Source: Macrococcoides goetzii (GTDB taxonomy: Bacteria; Bacillota; Bacilli; Staphylococcales; Staphylococcaceae). From it: a stretch of DNA of 64,000 nt. Both the position numbers and the translations under genes were made by a program. Positions 54,067 to 64,000 of this stretch are shown piece by piece. The notes under the pieces were generated by a model. That model was not told the DNA's origin and did not search any database. It saw nothing but the letters and a program-made list of their open reading frames with translations. Every line of letters begins with the position of its first letter. Position 1 is the first letter of the stretch. The DNA lies in the NCBI RefSeq assembly GCF_002742385.2, contig NZ_MJBI02000004.1, forward strand, positions 1 through 64,000, in the 5' to 3' direction.

Positions 54067-55512
54067 TTATAATGATTGATAACGTTCAGACATATTAAAT
54101 ACTTGCTCGTAGTTATATGCAACGTTGTATAATGTTTTCTCATCGAACGGCTTACCGATTAACTGTAAACCAATTGGACGTCCATTTGCTTCTCCACAAG
54201 GTACTGAAATTGATGGTAATCCTGCTAAGTTAATTGGAATTGTTAAAATATCATTCGCATACATTGTTAAAGGATCATTGATTTGAGCACCGATATCAAA
54301 TGCAACAGTTGGTGCAGTAGGTCCAACAATAACATCGTATGCTTCAAATACGCGTTCGAAGTCTTGTTTAATTAACGTGCGGACTTTTTGAGCTTTTTTA
54401 TAATAAGCATCGTAGTAACCAGAACTTAAAGCATACGTCCCCAGCATAATACGACGTTTCACTTCATCGCCGAAACCTTCCTGACGCGTCTTTTTGTATA
54501 ACTCTTCTAAGTTTTTAGCACCTTCTGCCTGAAAACCGTAGCGAATACCATCGAAACGTGCTAAGTTCGCTGAAGCTTCACTTGAAGAAAGAATATAATA
54601 CGTTGCTACACCATATTTAGAATTTGGTAACGAAACTTCTGAAATTTCAGCACCCATTTTTTCTAGTTCTTTAATCGCATTCTGCACTGAAGTACGCACC
54701 TCTTCAGACACACCTTCACCTAAATATTCTTTAGGTACTGCAACGCGTAAACCTTTAATGTCCTTTTCAATATTAGAAGAAAAGTCAACATCTTCTACCG
54801 GCGCACTTGTAGAGTCCATATTGTCGTGTCCAGAGATAATTTCTAATACTTTTGCATTATCCTTAACATTTCTTGTAATCGGACCGATTTGATCTAGAGA
54901 AGATGCAAATGCAACTAAACCATAACGCGATACGCGACCATATGTTGGCTTCATACCGACAACACCACAGTATGACGCTGGCTGACGAATTGATCCACCA
55001 GTATCACTACCTAAAGAAAATGGTACTAGACTAGCTGCAACAGCAGCGGCAGATCCACCTGAAGAACCACCAGGTACTGCAGAATGATCAAACGGATTGA
55101 CAGTTTTCTTATAGAATGAGTTTTCAGTTGATCCACCCATTGCAAATTCATCCATATTTAATTTTCCGACAACAATACCGTTTTCCGCATTTAACTTATT
55201 CATAACCGTCGCATTATATACAGGATTAAAACCTGTTAAAATTTTTGATGCACAAGTCGTTTCTAAATCTTTTGTCACGATGTTATCTTTAATCCCCATC
55301 GGAATACCGAATAGTTTGCCCGTAGGTTCCTGATTGTCCATCGCCTTCGCTTTATCCATAGCGACAGCTTCATCTAATGCTAAGAAAGAATTGATTGTTG
55401 CATCAGTTTGTTTAATATTTTTAAATGTTTCTTCAATTAATTCAGAAGGTTTTACTTTTTTCTCTTGAATCAATTTCGTTAAATTTTCTATAGATTCATA
55501 TCTTAATGACAT
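54067..55512 (-). CDS. gatA: Asp-tRNA(Asn)/Glu-tRNA(Gln) amidotransferase subunit A
   Basis: 481-residue amidase-signature enzyme that releases ammonia from glutamine. The Ser-cisSer-Lys triad is visible as Lys in GIKDNI (near 73), Ser in [14 protein letters not shown] (near 148-152) and Ser in [13 protein letters not shown] (near 171-178). It starts 3 bases after gatC and precedes gatB by 12. Its presence shows that Gln-tRNA is made by transamidation. Confidence 0.96.
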   Translation of the reverse strand: MSLRYESIENLTKLIQEKKVKPSELIEETFKNIKQTDATINSFLALDEAVAMDKAKAMDNQEPTGKLFGIPMGIKDNIVTKDLETTCASKILTGFNPVYNATVMNKLNAENGIVVGKLNMDEFAMGGSTENSFYKKTVNPFDHSAVPGGSSGGSAAAVAASLVPFSLGSDTGGSIRQPASYCGVVGMKPTYGRVSRYGLVAFASSLDQIGPITRNVKDNAKVLEIISGHDNMDSTSAPVEDVDFSSNIEKDIKGLRVAVPKEYLGEGVSEEVRTSVQNAIKELEKMGAEISEVSLPNSKYGVATYYILSSSEASANLARFDGIRYGFQAEGAKNLEELYKKTRQEGFGDEVKRRIMLGTYALSSGYYDAYYKKAQKVRTLIKQDFERVFEAYDVIVGPTAPTVAFDIGAQINDPLTMYANDILTIPINLAGLPSISVPCGEANGRPIGLQLIGKPFDEKTLYNVAYNYEQVFNMSERYQSL

Positions 55513-55515
55513 TTG

Positions 55516-55815
55516 TTATTCTCCTCCGTCTAAAATCGATGGTACTTTAAATTGACCCGCTTCAGTACTACGCGCATTCTTTAAGATTTCTTCTTGTGTT
55601 AAACTCTTTTCTGCAACATCTTCACGCAATACATTTTGAAGATCTAACACATGGAATGTTGGTTCAACATTGTCTGTATCAACCTCTTCTAATTGATCTG
55701 CAAAGTTAAGAATTGCTTCTAATTGAGAGCTGAACTTTGCTGCTTCTTCTTCAGTAATTTCAAGACGTGCTAAATGTGCAACGTGCTTTACCTGCTCGTT
55801 TGTTACTTTTGACAT
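55516..55815 (-). CDS. gatC: Asp-tRNA(Asn)/Glu-tRNA(Gln) amidotransferase subunit C
   Basis: 99-residue belt subunit that stabilises GatA-GatB. The sequence [41 protein letters not shown] is the family signature. The start MSKVTNEQ is set by AGGAGG nine bases upstream; a 15-codon longer frame crosses the ribosome site. First gene of the operon. Confidence 0.94.
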   Translation of the reverse strand: MSKVTNEQVKHVAHLARLEITEEEAAKFSSQLEAILNFADQLEEVDTDNVEPTFHVLDLQNVLREDVAEKSLTQEEILKNARSTEAGQFKVPSILDGGE

Positions 55816-55899
55816 GAATGTATTCCTCCTGAACTTTATATCATCCTTAAATTTTATCAAATTTTTTAAGAAAAATCTAAAATTATTAAAAATTATCTA

Positions 55900-55926
55900 T
55901 GAAAACGCTTTAAAAGGACTTATAAT
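55900..55926 (+). promoter_or_regulatory. cre site and -10 box of putP
   Basis: TGAAAACGCTTTAA (55900-55913) matches 13 of 14 positions of the CcpA cre consensus. It overlaps the -35 position of the TATAAT at 55921-55926, so carbon-catabolite repression of putP is predicted. Confidence 0.6.
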
Positions 55927-55989
55927 AAAGTGTACAAAATATTCTGATTTAATGTATTAAAGGGATAAAAGGTATAAAGGGGGATAATA

Positions 55990-57519
55990 ATGTTTTTATT
56001 AGGTAATACGTTTCAAAACGTAAAAATCGAAGCAACATGGATGACATATGTCATGATTGCTGTCTACTTCCTGATATTGCTTGGCATCGGATATTACGCC
56101 TATAAGCAATCAACAAGCACACTAGATGAGTATATGCTTGGCGGTCGTAATCTTGGTGCTTTAGTTACAGCATTATCAGCAGGTGCTGCTGATATGAGTG
56201 GATGGATGTTAATGGGATTACCTGGATCAGTATACTCAGCAGGTATTTCAGCAGCATGGATTGCAATTGGATTAACGTTCGGTGCATGGCTTAACTACAT
56301 ATTAGTTGCACCACGTCTTCGCGTATACACAGAGCTTGCAGACAATGCAATTACTATTCCGGATTTCTTTGAAAAGCGTGTGAGTGATCATACACGTATC
56401 TTAAAAATTATTTCAGGTTTAGTAATCGTCGTGTTCTTCACATTATATACACATGCCGGAATGGTATCAGGTGGTGTATTATTTGAAAGTGCATTCGGAT
56501 TAAATTATCATGTCGGATTAATTTTAACGGCAGGTATCGTTATTCTGTATACTTTGTTCGGTGGATATTTAGCAGTATCGTTAACTGACTTCTTCCAAGG
56601 TGTTATTATGTTAATCGCGTTAGTATTAGTACCAATCGTAGCGATTATGAAATTGAATGGTTTAGAAGTGTTTGACACTGTGGTTGAATTAAAACCAACA
56701 AACTTAGATATCTTCAAAGGAACGACAACTGTAGGAATCATTTCATTACTAGCATGGGGACTAGGATATTTTGGACAACCACATATTATCGTACGATTTA
56801 TGTCAATTAAATCGCATAGAATGTTACCAGCAGCACGCCGTATCGGTATCTCATGGATGGCAACCTCACTAATCGGTGCTGTTGTAACTGGATTAGTAGG
56901 TATTGCTTTTATTCATGAATCTGGCACAAAATTAGATAATCCAGAAACAATTTTCGTTGTAATGAGTCAAGTACTCTTCCACCCGCTAATTGCTGGATTC
57001 TTCTTAGCAGCTATTTTAGCAGCAATTATGAGTACAATATCTTCTCAGCTACTTGTAACAAGTTCAGCATTAACACAAGACTTCTACATGTTATTTACGA
57101 AATCTAGCTTACAGGATACAAGTCGTGAGAAAGAATTCGTAATGGTAGGAAGAATTTCAGTATTTGTTGTAGCAGTCGTTGCCGGTGCGATTGCATGGAG
57201 CCCAAATGATACAATCTTAAACTTAGTCGGAAATGCATGGGCTGGATTCGGTGCTGCATTCGGGCCACTTGTATTGTTATCATTATACTGGAAAGGTTTA
57301 ACAAAGCACGGTGCAATTACAGGCATGGTATTAGGATCAATTACAGTAATCTTCTGGATCTTCATGAAATCTCATGGCGGCATCTTCGAATATTATGAAA
57401 TTATTCCTGGATTTATCATCAGCTTCGTTTCTACTGTATTAGTATCTCTGATGACACCAAAGCCAGAACAACGTATTATTGATGAATTTGATGAAATGAA
57501 ACGTATTGTTAGAAGTTAA
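55990..57519 (+). CDS. putP: Sodium/proline symporter PutP
   Basis: 509-residue sodium:solute symporter with about 13 transmembrane helices that imports proline with sodium. Family landmarks: [35 protein letters not shown] (near 45-80), which holds part of the sodium site, [18 protein letters not shown] (near 188), and [17 protein letters not shown] near 265. GGGGG precedes the ATG. It lies between gatCAB and camS, as in S. aureus. The cre site suggests use of proline as a carbon or osmolyte source when sugar is scarce. Confidence 0.95.
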   Translation: MFLLGNTFQNVKIEATWMTYVMIAVYFLILLGIGYYAYKQSTSTLDEYMLGGRNLGALVTALSAGAADMSGWMLMGLPGSVYSAGISAAWIAIGLTFGAWLNYILVAPRLRVYTELADNAITIPDFFEKRVSDHTRILKIISGLVIVVFFTLYTHAGMVSGGVLFESAFGLNYHVGLILTAGIVILYTLFGGYLAVSLTDFFQGVIMLIALVLVPIVAIMKLNGLEVFDTVVELKPTNLDIFKGTTTVGIISLLAWGLGYFGQPHIIVRFMSIKSHRMLPAARRIGISWMATSLIGAVVTGLVGIAFIHESGTKLDNPETIFVVMSQVLFHPLIAGFFLAAILAAIMSTISSQLLVTSSALTQDFYMLFTKSSLQDTSREKEFVMVGRISVFVVAVVAGAIAWSPNDTILNLVGNAWAGFGAAFGPLVLLSLYWKGLTKHGAITGMVLGSITVIFWIFMKSHGGIFEYYEIIPGFIISFVSTVLVSLMTPKPEQRIIDEFDEMKRIVRS

Positions 57520-57537
57520 TCATTATATTTTTATATG

Positions 57538-57574
57538 AAAGTGACCTCAGATTAATTTTGAGGTCACTTTTTCT
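57538..57574 (+). terminator. Terminator of putP
   Basis: AAAGTGACCTCA, about ten bases, and its exact complement, then TTTTTCTTTT. Its sequence is the likely parent or relative of the hairpin units that follow. Confidence 0.85.
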
Positions 57575-57595
57575 TTTCGTAAGATGATATGGTGC

Positions 57596-57874
57596 GGAAG
57601 TGGCTTCAAATCTATTTTGAAGACACTTTCTCGTTATTTTTATCGCTGACTATTGAGGAAGTGACTTCAGATTTATTTTGAAGACACTTCCTCACTAATT
57701 TTCACTACCACCTTTAAGGAAGTGACCTCAAACCTTTTTTGAAGACACTTTCTCGTTATTTTTATCGCTGACTATTGAGGAAGTGACTTCAGATTTATTT
57801 TGAAGACACTTACTCAATAATTTTCACTACCACCTTTAAGGAAGTGACCTCAAATCTTTTTTGAAGACACTTAC
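57596..57874. repeat. Five-copy hairpin array, 61-bp period (122-bp dimers)
   Basis: Units start at 57596, 57657, 57718, 57779 and 57840, exactly 61 bases apart. Each is about 35 bases: left arm GGAAGTGACTTCA or GGAAGTGACCTCA, a nine-base loop, right arm TGAAGACACTTCC with small changes. Units alternate between the two left arms, and the 26-base spacers alternate in step (one ends CGCTGACTATTGA, the other CACTACCACCTTTAA), so the real repeat is a 122-bp dimer in two and a half copies. The right arm is more constant than the pairing requires. Confidence 0.9.
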
Positions 57875-57895
57875 CCTTCCTAAATTCATTTCACA

Positions 57896-57938
57896 CAAAA
57901 AAGCCATTCAATACAATTTCGCATTGAATGGCTTTTTT
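57896..57938 (-). terminator. Terminator of camS
   Basis: AAAAAAGCCATTCAAT, ten bases, and its exact complement (16-bp stem), T-runs on both sides. Confidence 0.88.
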
Positions 57939-57943
57939 ATAAT

Positions 57944-59122
57944 TTACTGACGATATACATGAATTGTCGGTTCTTTATCACCTTTATTTTTCACGATTAA
58001 CGCAAGTGGTTTATCGTTATCTACAATAGAGATTTCTAAATTATCGACTTGACTGAAATTCTTCATTGCTAAGTCTGCAATATATTGTGTAACCCCTACT
58101 ACTTCTGCTTTACCAAAGTAATCAAGCGGCACATTAATATTCAATTCTTTAATCGAATCGTTTACAAAATAACCTGTTCCTATTGATTGTGTAAAGTTCG
58201 GAAAGTACGTTTGTAGCTGATCGTTAAATTGTTTATAATCATTATTTAATTTCTCATTTAATTTATCTGCATCAGCTGAAGGTAGCAATACATACTTCTC
58301 ATTTACTGACTTCCATTTTCCAATCTTCTTACTGCTTTCCTCACTTACAGCGTAAGAGACAAAATTCCCTGGAGTAATACTTTCTGATGATGATTGTATA
58401 AAGATTGCAAATGTAATCGGAATATCTTTTAATTCCTGTTTCACACGTAAGCGAGATAGTATCTCATCTGCCATTGCTTTCCCTTTTTTCTCAACTTCTT
58501 TTTTATCTAAATTTTCACTATACACTTCACCATATGCTTCTTTTTGATAGTAGTAAACACTATTCATCGCAAGGCCGATTGTCATTCCGGAAATTTTCTT
58601 ACGTTTTGCGTCTGATTCCGTAAAGAAGTCCTGTTCAATAATATGCGATAAATAAGCTGGCGATTCTTTTGCAATCTTCGTTGGATCTGTTTCACCTTTA
58701 TGCGAAGGATTCAAACCGAAGTTGGCATACGCATTTTTTTCAATACGTTCATCCTTGTCCATCTTATCTATTTCAGCTTTTGTATATTGTGGTTCCAGAT
58801 AACTTTCTACAGCACTTTTTGTCAGTAATTGGCCATCGCGATACAAATATTCATCAGGAGAAAAAACGTTCTTACTGATACGTAATAAACCTGTTTCAAA
58901 TGCTTCTCCATTATAGCTGCTAGACATATTTGTACTTGTTAATCCACGTGCCTGACTTTCTTTAAACGGTAATAACGTTCTAAAATAGTCATTTGAAATT
59001 TGGATATCAGTAGCAATTTGCTTTTCTTCTTTTTCTTTATTCTGCTCATTCGTCGTCGTTTCAGAATTCGAACAACTTGCTAATATAAGTGTCGATAATA
59101 CTAAATAGCCTAAACGTTTCAT
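57944..59122 (-). CDS. camS: CamS sex-pheromone-precursor lipoprotein
   Basis: 392-residue lipoprotein of the CamS family. A signal peptide (1-16) ends in the lipobox LASC with Cys17; a Glu/Lys/Asn-rich linker leads into the extracellular domain (about 38-392). In S. aureus the CamS signal peptide releases a heptapeptide acting as the cAM373 enterococcal sex pheromone; here the corresponding residues are STLILAS. The lipoprotein itself has unknown function. It follows ligA by 19 bases as last gene of pcrB-pcrA-ligA-camS. Confidence 0.92.
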   Translation of the reverse strand: MKRLGYLVLSTLILASCSNSETTTNEQNKEKEEKQIATDIQISNDYFRTLLPFKESQARGLTSTNMSSSYNGEAFETGLLRISKNVFSPDEYLYRDGQLLTKSAVESYLEPQYTKAEIDKMDKDERIEKNAYANFGLNPSHKGETDPTKIAKESPAYLSHIIEQDFFTESDAKRKKISGMTIGLAMNSVYYYQKEAYGEVYSENLDKKEVEKKGKAMADEILSRLRVKQELKDIPITFAIFIQSSSESITPGNFVSYAVSEESSKKIGKWKSVNEKYVLLPSADADKLNEKLNNDYKQFNDQLQTYFPNFTQSIGTGYFVNDSIKELNINVPLDYFGKAEVVGVTQYIADLAMKNFSQVDNLEISIVDNDKPLALIVKNKGDKEPTIHVYRQ

Positions 59123-59141
59123 CTTTTTCTCCTAACTATTA

Positions 59142-61127
<1,986 letters not shown>

Positions 61128-63296
61128 TTACTCCTTTTTTTCAATCGGTGCAAATTGACTTAATAGACGTTTCATACCAACTGATTTAAATATAATATCA
61201 AGTTCTGTTGAACCATTCTTTTCACTAACGTTACTTACTAAACCTTCTCCCCAGGCTTTATGCATAACTTTATCACCAACTTTATAGTCACTCGGTGCTG
61301 AATTTTGCTGAGTCGCTGTACTCGTCATACGTCTTGCGGGTCCTCGTTTCACACCTTTAGGGTACGTTGGTCTAGCCGGTGTATTTAAAATGTCGTCAGG
61401 AATTTCAGTAATAAATCTTGACTTTCTATTTGCCTGGGTTCTCCCAAATAAACTGCGCATATCTGCATGCGTTAAATAGAGATGTTCTTCAGCACGTGTA
61501 ATTGCAACGTACATTAATCTACGTTCTTCTTCCATCTCACTGTCACTATTCAAGCTTCTTGAATGTGGGAAGATCGTTTCTTCAAGTCCTGCAATAAATA
61601 CCACTTTAAACTCCAGACCTTTTGCTGAGTGCATCGTCATCAATGTAATACCTGCTTCTAAATCTGCATTATCAACATCTGCAACAAGTTGTAAGTCCGT
61701 CAGGAAATTAATCAGTGACTGTTCTTCGTCTGGTGTTTCTTTTTCATAATCTTTCGGTACACTCATAAACTCCTGAATATTTTCAATACGAGACTGAGAT
61801 TCTAATGTGTTCTCTGCTTCTAACATACGCATATAACCTGTTTGTTCAAGTACTTCTTCCGCAAGTTCAGAAACAGACAAGAATTCCTGCTGTTTCATAA
61901 TGTTATCTAACATATTATAGAACTGGACAAGCTTTTCAGTCGTCTTTTTCGGTAAACCGATAAAGTCAACTTCAGCTAAAGCATCAAAATAACTCAAACC
62001 ATTATTCTCAGCATAGGCTACAATTTTATCTAATGCAGATGGTCCAATGCCTCGTTTAGGCGTATTAATAATACGTGTAAAACTAATATCTTCATTACTA
62101 TTTGCGATTAATCTCAAATAACTTAAAATATCTTTAATCTCTTTTCTATCGTAGAATTTTGTTCCGCCAACCATCGTATAGTTAACATTTGATTTCATCA
62201 AAGTTTCTTCCAGTACACGAGATTGTGCATTCGTACGATATAGAATTGCCATATCTTTTAAAGCATAACCTTCACGCTTTTTCTTCAATATTTCAGATAC
62301 AATATATTCTGCTTCAGAACGTTCTGACTGTGCTTTATAATAATTAATTTTAGAACCGTGATCATTATCTGTCCATAATGCTTTAGGCTTACGTTCTGTG
62401 TTATTTTTTATCACTTCATTGGCAGCAAATAATATATTTTTCGTTGAACGATAGTTTCGTTCTAAAAATATTGTCTTAGCATCTTTATAATCTTTTTCAA
62501 AACTTAAAATATTATAAATATCTGCACCACGCCACCCATAGATAGATTGATCTGAATCACCTACGACACATAAATTTTTAAACTTGTCAGCAAGCATCTT
62601 AACAAGCATATATTGCGCCCTATTTGTATCTTGATATTCATCGACGTGAATATATTGAAATTTATTCTGGTAATAATCTAATACATCCGGTACACGTTCA
62701 AATAGCTTTAATGTCATCATAATTAAATCATCAAAGTCGAGCGCATGGTTTTTAAGTAATTTCTCCTGATATTGTTTATACACTTTTGCAACCATGACAC
62801 TCATAAAATCATTTGCATCCGCTTCAGCCTCATCAGGTGTTTTCAGTTCATTTTTTAAATTAGAAATCTCACCGACAAACATTCTTGGATCATATTTTTT
62901 CGGATCAATATTCTCTTTTTTCAGTATATCTTTTACGACCGAACGCTGATCAGTCGGATCAAGTATTGTAAAATTGCGTTCGATACCTATTCTATCGATA
63001 TCTCGTCTTAAAATTCTCACACACATCGAGTGAAACGTTGAAATCCATATTACGTCTGATGCGTCGCCGATAATATTCTTCACACGCTCTTTCATCTCTT
63101 TGGCTGCTTTATTTGTGAATGTTATTGCTAATATTTTATAAGGTGATACATCTTTTTCATCGATTAAATAAGCAATGCGGTGTGTTAGAACACGTGTTTT
63201 ACCGGAACCTGCTCCTGCCATGATAAGGAGTGGTCCTTCTGTCGTCTTCACTGCATTCTGTTGCTCTTCATTCATGTTCTTTAATAAATCATTCAC
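61128..63296 (-). CDS. pcrA: ATP-dependent DNA helicase PcrA
   Basis: 722-residue superfamily 1A 3'-5' helicase for repair, plasmid rolling-circle replication and removal of RecA. Motifs are intact: [13 protein letters not shown] (Walker A, near 29), [15 protein letters not shown] (Ia), VDEYQDTN (II, near 220), [14 protein letters not shown] (III), LERNYRST (IV), [14 protein letters not shown] (V) and YVAITRAEE (VI). The RNA-polymerase-binding Tudor-like tail ([18 protein letters not shown]) is present. It starts at GTG after AGGGG, close behind pcrB. Confidence 0.97.
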   Translation of the reverse strand: MNDLLKNMNEEQQNAVKTTEGPLLIMAGAGSGKTRVLTHRIAYLIDEKDVSPYKILAITFTNKAAKEMKERVKNIIGDASDVIWISTFHSMCVRILRRDIDRIGIERNFTILDPTDQRSVVKDILKKENIDPKKYDPRMFVGEISNLKNELKTPDEAEADANDFMSVMVAKVYKQYQEKLLKNHALDFDDLIMMTLKLFERVPDVLDYYQNKFQYIHVDEYQDTNRAQYMLVKMLADKFKNLCVVGDSDQSIYGWRGADIYNILSFEKDYKDAKTIFLERNYRSTKNILFAANEVIKNNTERKPKALWTDNDHGSKINYYKAQSERSEAEYIVSEILKKKREGYALKDMAILYRTNAQSRVLEETLMKSNVNYTMVGGTKFYDRKEIKDILSYLRLIANSNEDISFTRIINTPKRGIGPSALDKIVAYAENNGLSYFDALAEVDFIGLPKKTTEKLVQFYNMLDNIMKQQEFLSVSELAEEVLEQTGYMRMLEAENTLESQSRIENIQEFMSVPKDYEKETPDEEQSLINFLTDLQLVADVDNADLEAGITLMTMHSAKGLEFKVVFIAGLEETIFPHSRSLNSDSEMEEERRLMYVAITRAEEHLYLTHADMRSLFGRTQANRKSRFITEIPDDILNTPARPTYPKGVKRGPARRMTSTATQQNSAPSDYKVGDKVMHKAWGEGLVSNVSEKNGSTELDIIFKSVGMKRLLSQFAPIEKKE

Positions 63297-63300
63297 AATA

Positions 63301-63984
63301 TTAACCCCTAACCTTTACTGTTTGTAATGCACTTTTGATATCTGTATAAATTACATTTCCTACTACGATCGTATCTGCTACTTCGAACATCTCACGCGCT
63401 TTCTGTAATGAATCAATACCGCCTCCATAGATAAGTCGCGTTTGAATCAGTCTTTCTTTGGCTGCCTTAACCATACTGACATCTCCATATGTGCCACTAT
63501 ATTCGATATACATCGCTTTCAACCCATACAACTGCTCAATCATATCTGCATAAGCAGCAATATCGTCGTGATTTAAATCTGTATTACTACGCGTTAACTT
63601 CGCTACTTTACTTTCCGGATTTAACACTACATATCCTTCCATAGTAAATAAGTCATAATCCATCATATGCCCCATCTGTTTAATCGCTTCGTGTAGCATA
63701 CCATTATGAAAATGAACGTTATCACTATTTAACACTGAAGGAATTAAATAATGATCAAATCCTGGAATCGCACTTTCGATATTTGAAATTTCTAATACAC
63801 ATGGTACAGGATAGCGGCGGACGCGACTCATTAAATCTAATACATTTTCCATCGTCACATTATCTGAGCCACCGATAAAAATTGCATCTGTACCCGATTC
63901 ACAAATACGTTCTAAATCAATATCGCTGATTTCTTTTGCAGGATCTAACTTGAATACATGTTGCCAGTCTTGAATCTCGTACAT
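63301..63984 (-). CDS. pcrB: Heptaprenylglyceryl phosphate synthase PcrB
   Basis: 227-residue TIM-barrel prenyltransferase that joins glycerol-1-phosphate to a C35 polyprenyl chain in Firmicutes. Motifs are [10 protein letters not shown] (near 12), [11 protein letters not shown] (near 34), [10 protein letters not shown] (near 159) and LIYGGGIDS (near 184). AAGGAG lies before the ATG near the window edge. First gene visible of the operon with pcrA. Confidence 0.94.
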   Translation of the reverse strand: MYEIQDWQHVFKLDPAKEISDIDLERICESGTDAIFIGGSDNVTMENVLDLMSRVRRYPVPCVLEISNIESAIPGFDHYLIPSVLNSDNVHFHNGMLHEAIKQMGHMMDYDLFTMEGYVVLNPESKVAKLTRSNTDLNHDDIAAYADMIEQLYGLKAMYIEYSGTYGDVSMVKAAKERLIQTRLIYGGGIDSLQKAREMFEVADTIVVGNVIYTDIKSALQTVKVRG

Positions 63985-64000
63985 AAGGTGTCTCCTTTTA

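Larger units (their letters stand above)
57520..57943. other. 424-bp intergenic region with hairpin array
   Basis: It contains the putP terminator, five further related hairpins spaced at 61 bases and the camS terminator. No gene was seen. putP and camS converge on this region. Confidence 0.8.

Noticed and set aside
57084-57365. Two overlapping minus-strand frames inside putP
   Set aside because: Antisense shadows of PutP coding sequence with implausible composition.
57596-57874. STAR-type staphylococcal repeat
   Set aside because: STAR elements are GC-rich with GGCCCC cores; these units are AT-rich hairpins.

Overview
The window is a chromosomal segment of a low-GC Firmicute in the family Staphylococcaceae. 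Nearly every protein looks like a diverged ortholog of a Staphylococcus aureus protein (the Sav1866-type ABC exporter, VraSR, MurT/GatD, CamS, PcrB). The perR-ygzB/bcp/gsaB/ygaE-like/ygaD/ygaC order is shared with Bacillus. The divergence suggests a sister genus such as Macrococcus or Mammaliicoccus rather than S. aureus; this is inference from remembered sequences, not a search. No rRNA, tRNA, insertion sequence, prophage or CRISPR array was seen.

Layout. 1-11 kb: ygzB, the peroxide regulator perR, a 2-hydroxyacid dehydrogenase, bcp, gsaB, a FUSC-type membrane protein, a methyladenine glycosylase, a GltB-like flavoprotein, the multidrug exporter, ntdP and mutY. 11-17 kb: ydjM, then an operon recX-yfhH plus a TagH/TagG-like transporter whose ATPase has lost key catalytic motifs, then the peptidoglycan glycosyltransferase sgtB. 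16.7-17.0 kb: an array of five hairpins with a 61-bp period. 17-25.7 kb: a PfpI-family gene, an rRNA methyltransferase, yfkAB, a Xre-cupin regulator, a thioesterase, an aminopeptidase, several small proteins, a BrkB-family protein and a carbonic anhydrase. 25.7-30.4 kb: the cell-wall-stress operon vraU-vraT-vraS-vraR, map and a UPF0421 protein.

30.4-37.8 kb is an iron and nitrosative-stress block: scdA with a radical SAM/SPASM gene behind an NsrR-like operator, murT-gatD, ferritin with a PerR-like box, and feoA-feoB plus a Cys-rich partner behind a Fur box. 37.9-43 kb: a DnaQ-BRCT exonuclease, dinB, then a small accessory stretch (a Phd/RelE toxin-antitoxin pair, a flavin monooxygenase and an unrecognised immunity-like gene). 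43-52.5 kb: a second RlmD-like methyltransferase that lacks the Fe-S cysteines, a YunD-like nucleotidase, a glucose dehydrogenase-like SDR, dgkB, a HerA-like ATPase, a GrpB-family protein, an exported SGNH-like protein and a CpsB-type phosphatase. 52.6-64 kb: gatCAB, putP (with a cre site), a second 61-bp-period hairpin array, and the camS-ligA-pcrA-pcrB operon.

Working together: PerR probably controls itself, bcp and ftnA; Fur controls feoAB; an NsrR-type repressor probably controls the radical SAM-scdA operon. These, with VraSR, make the window rich in stress-response and envelope functions. Most convergent gene pairs share one long, nearly perfect bidirectional terminator. The most unusual items are the two hairpin arrays of unrelated sequence but identical 61-bp period, the degenerate TagH-like transporter, and the methyltransferase without an Fe-S site.
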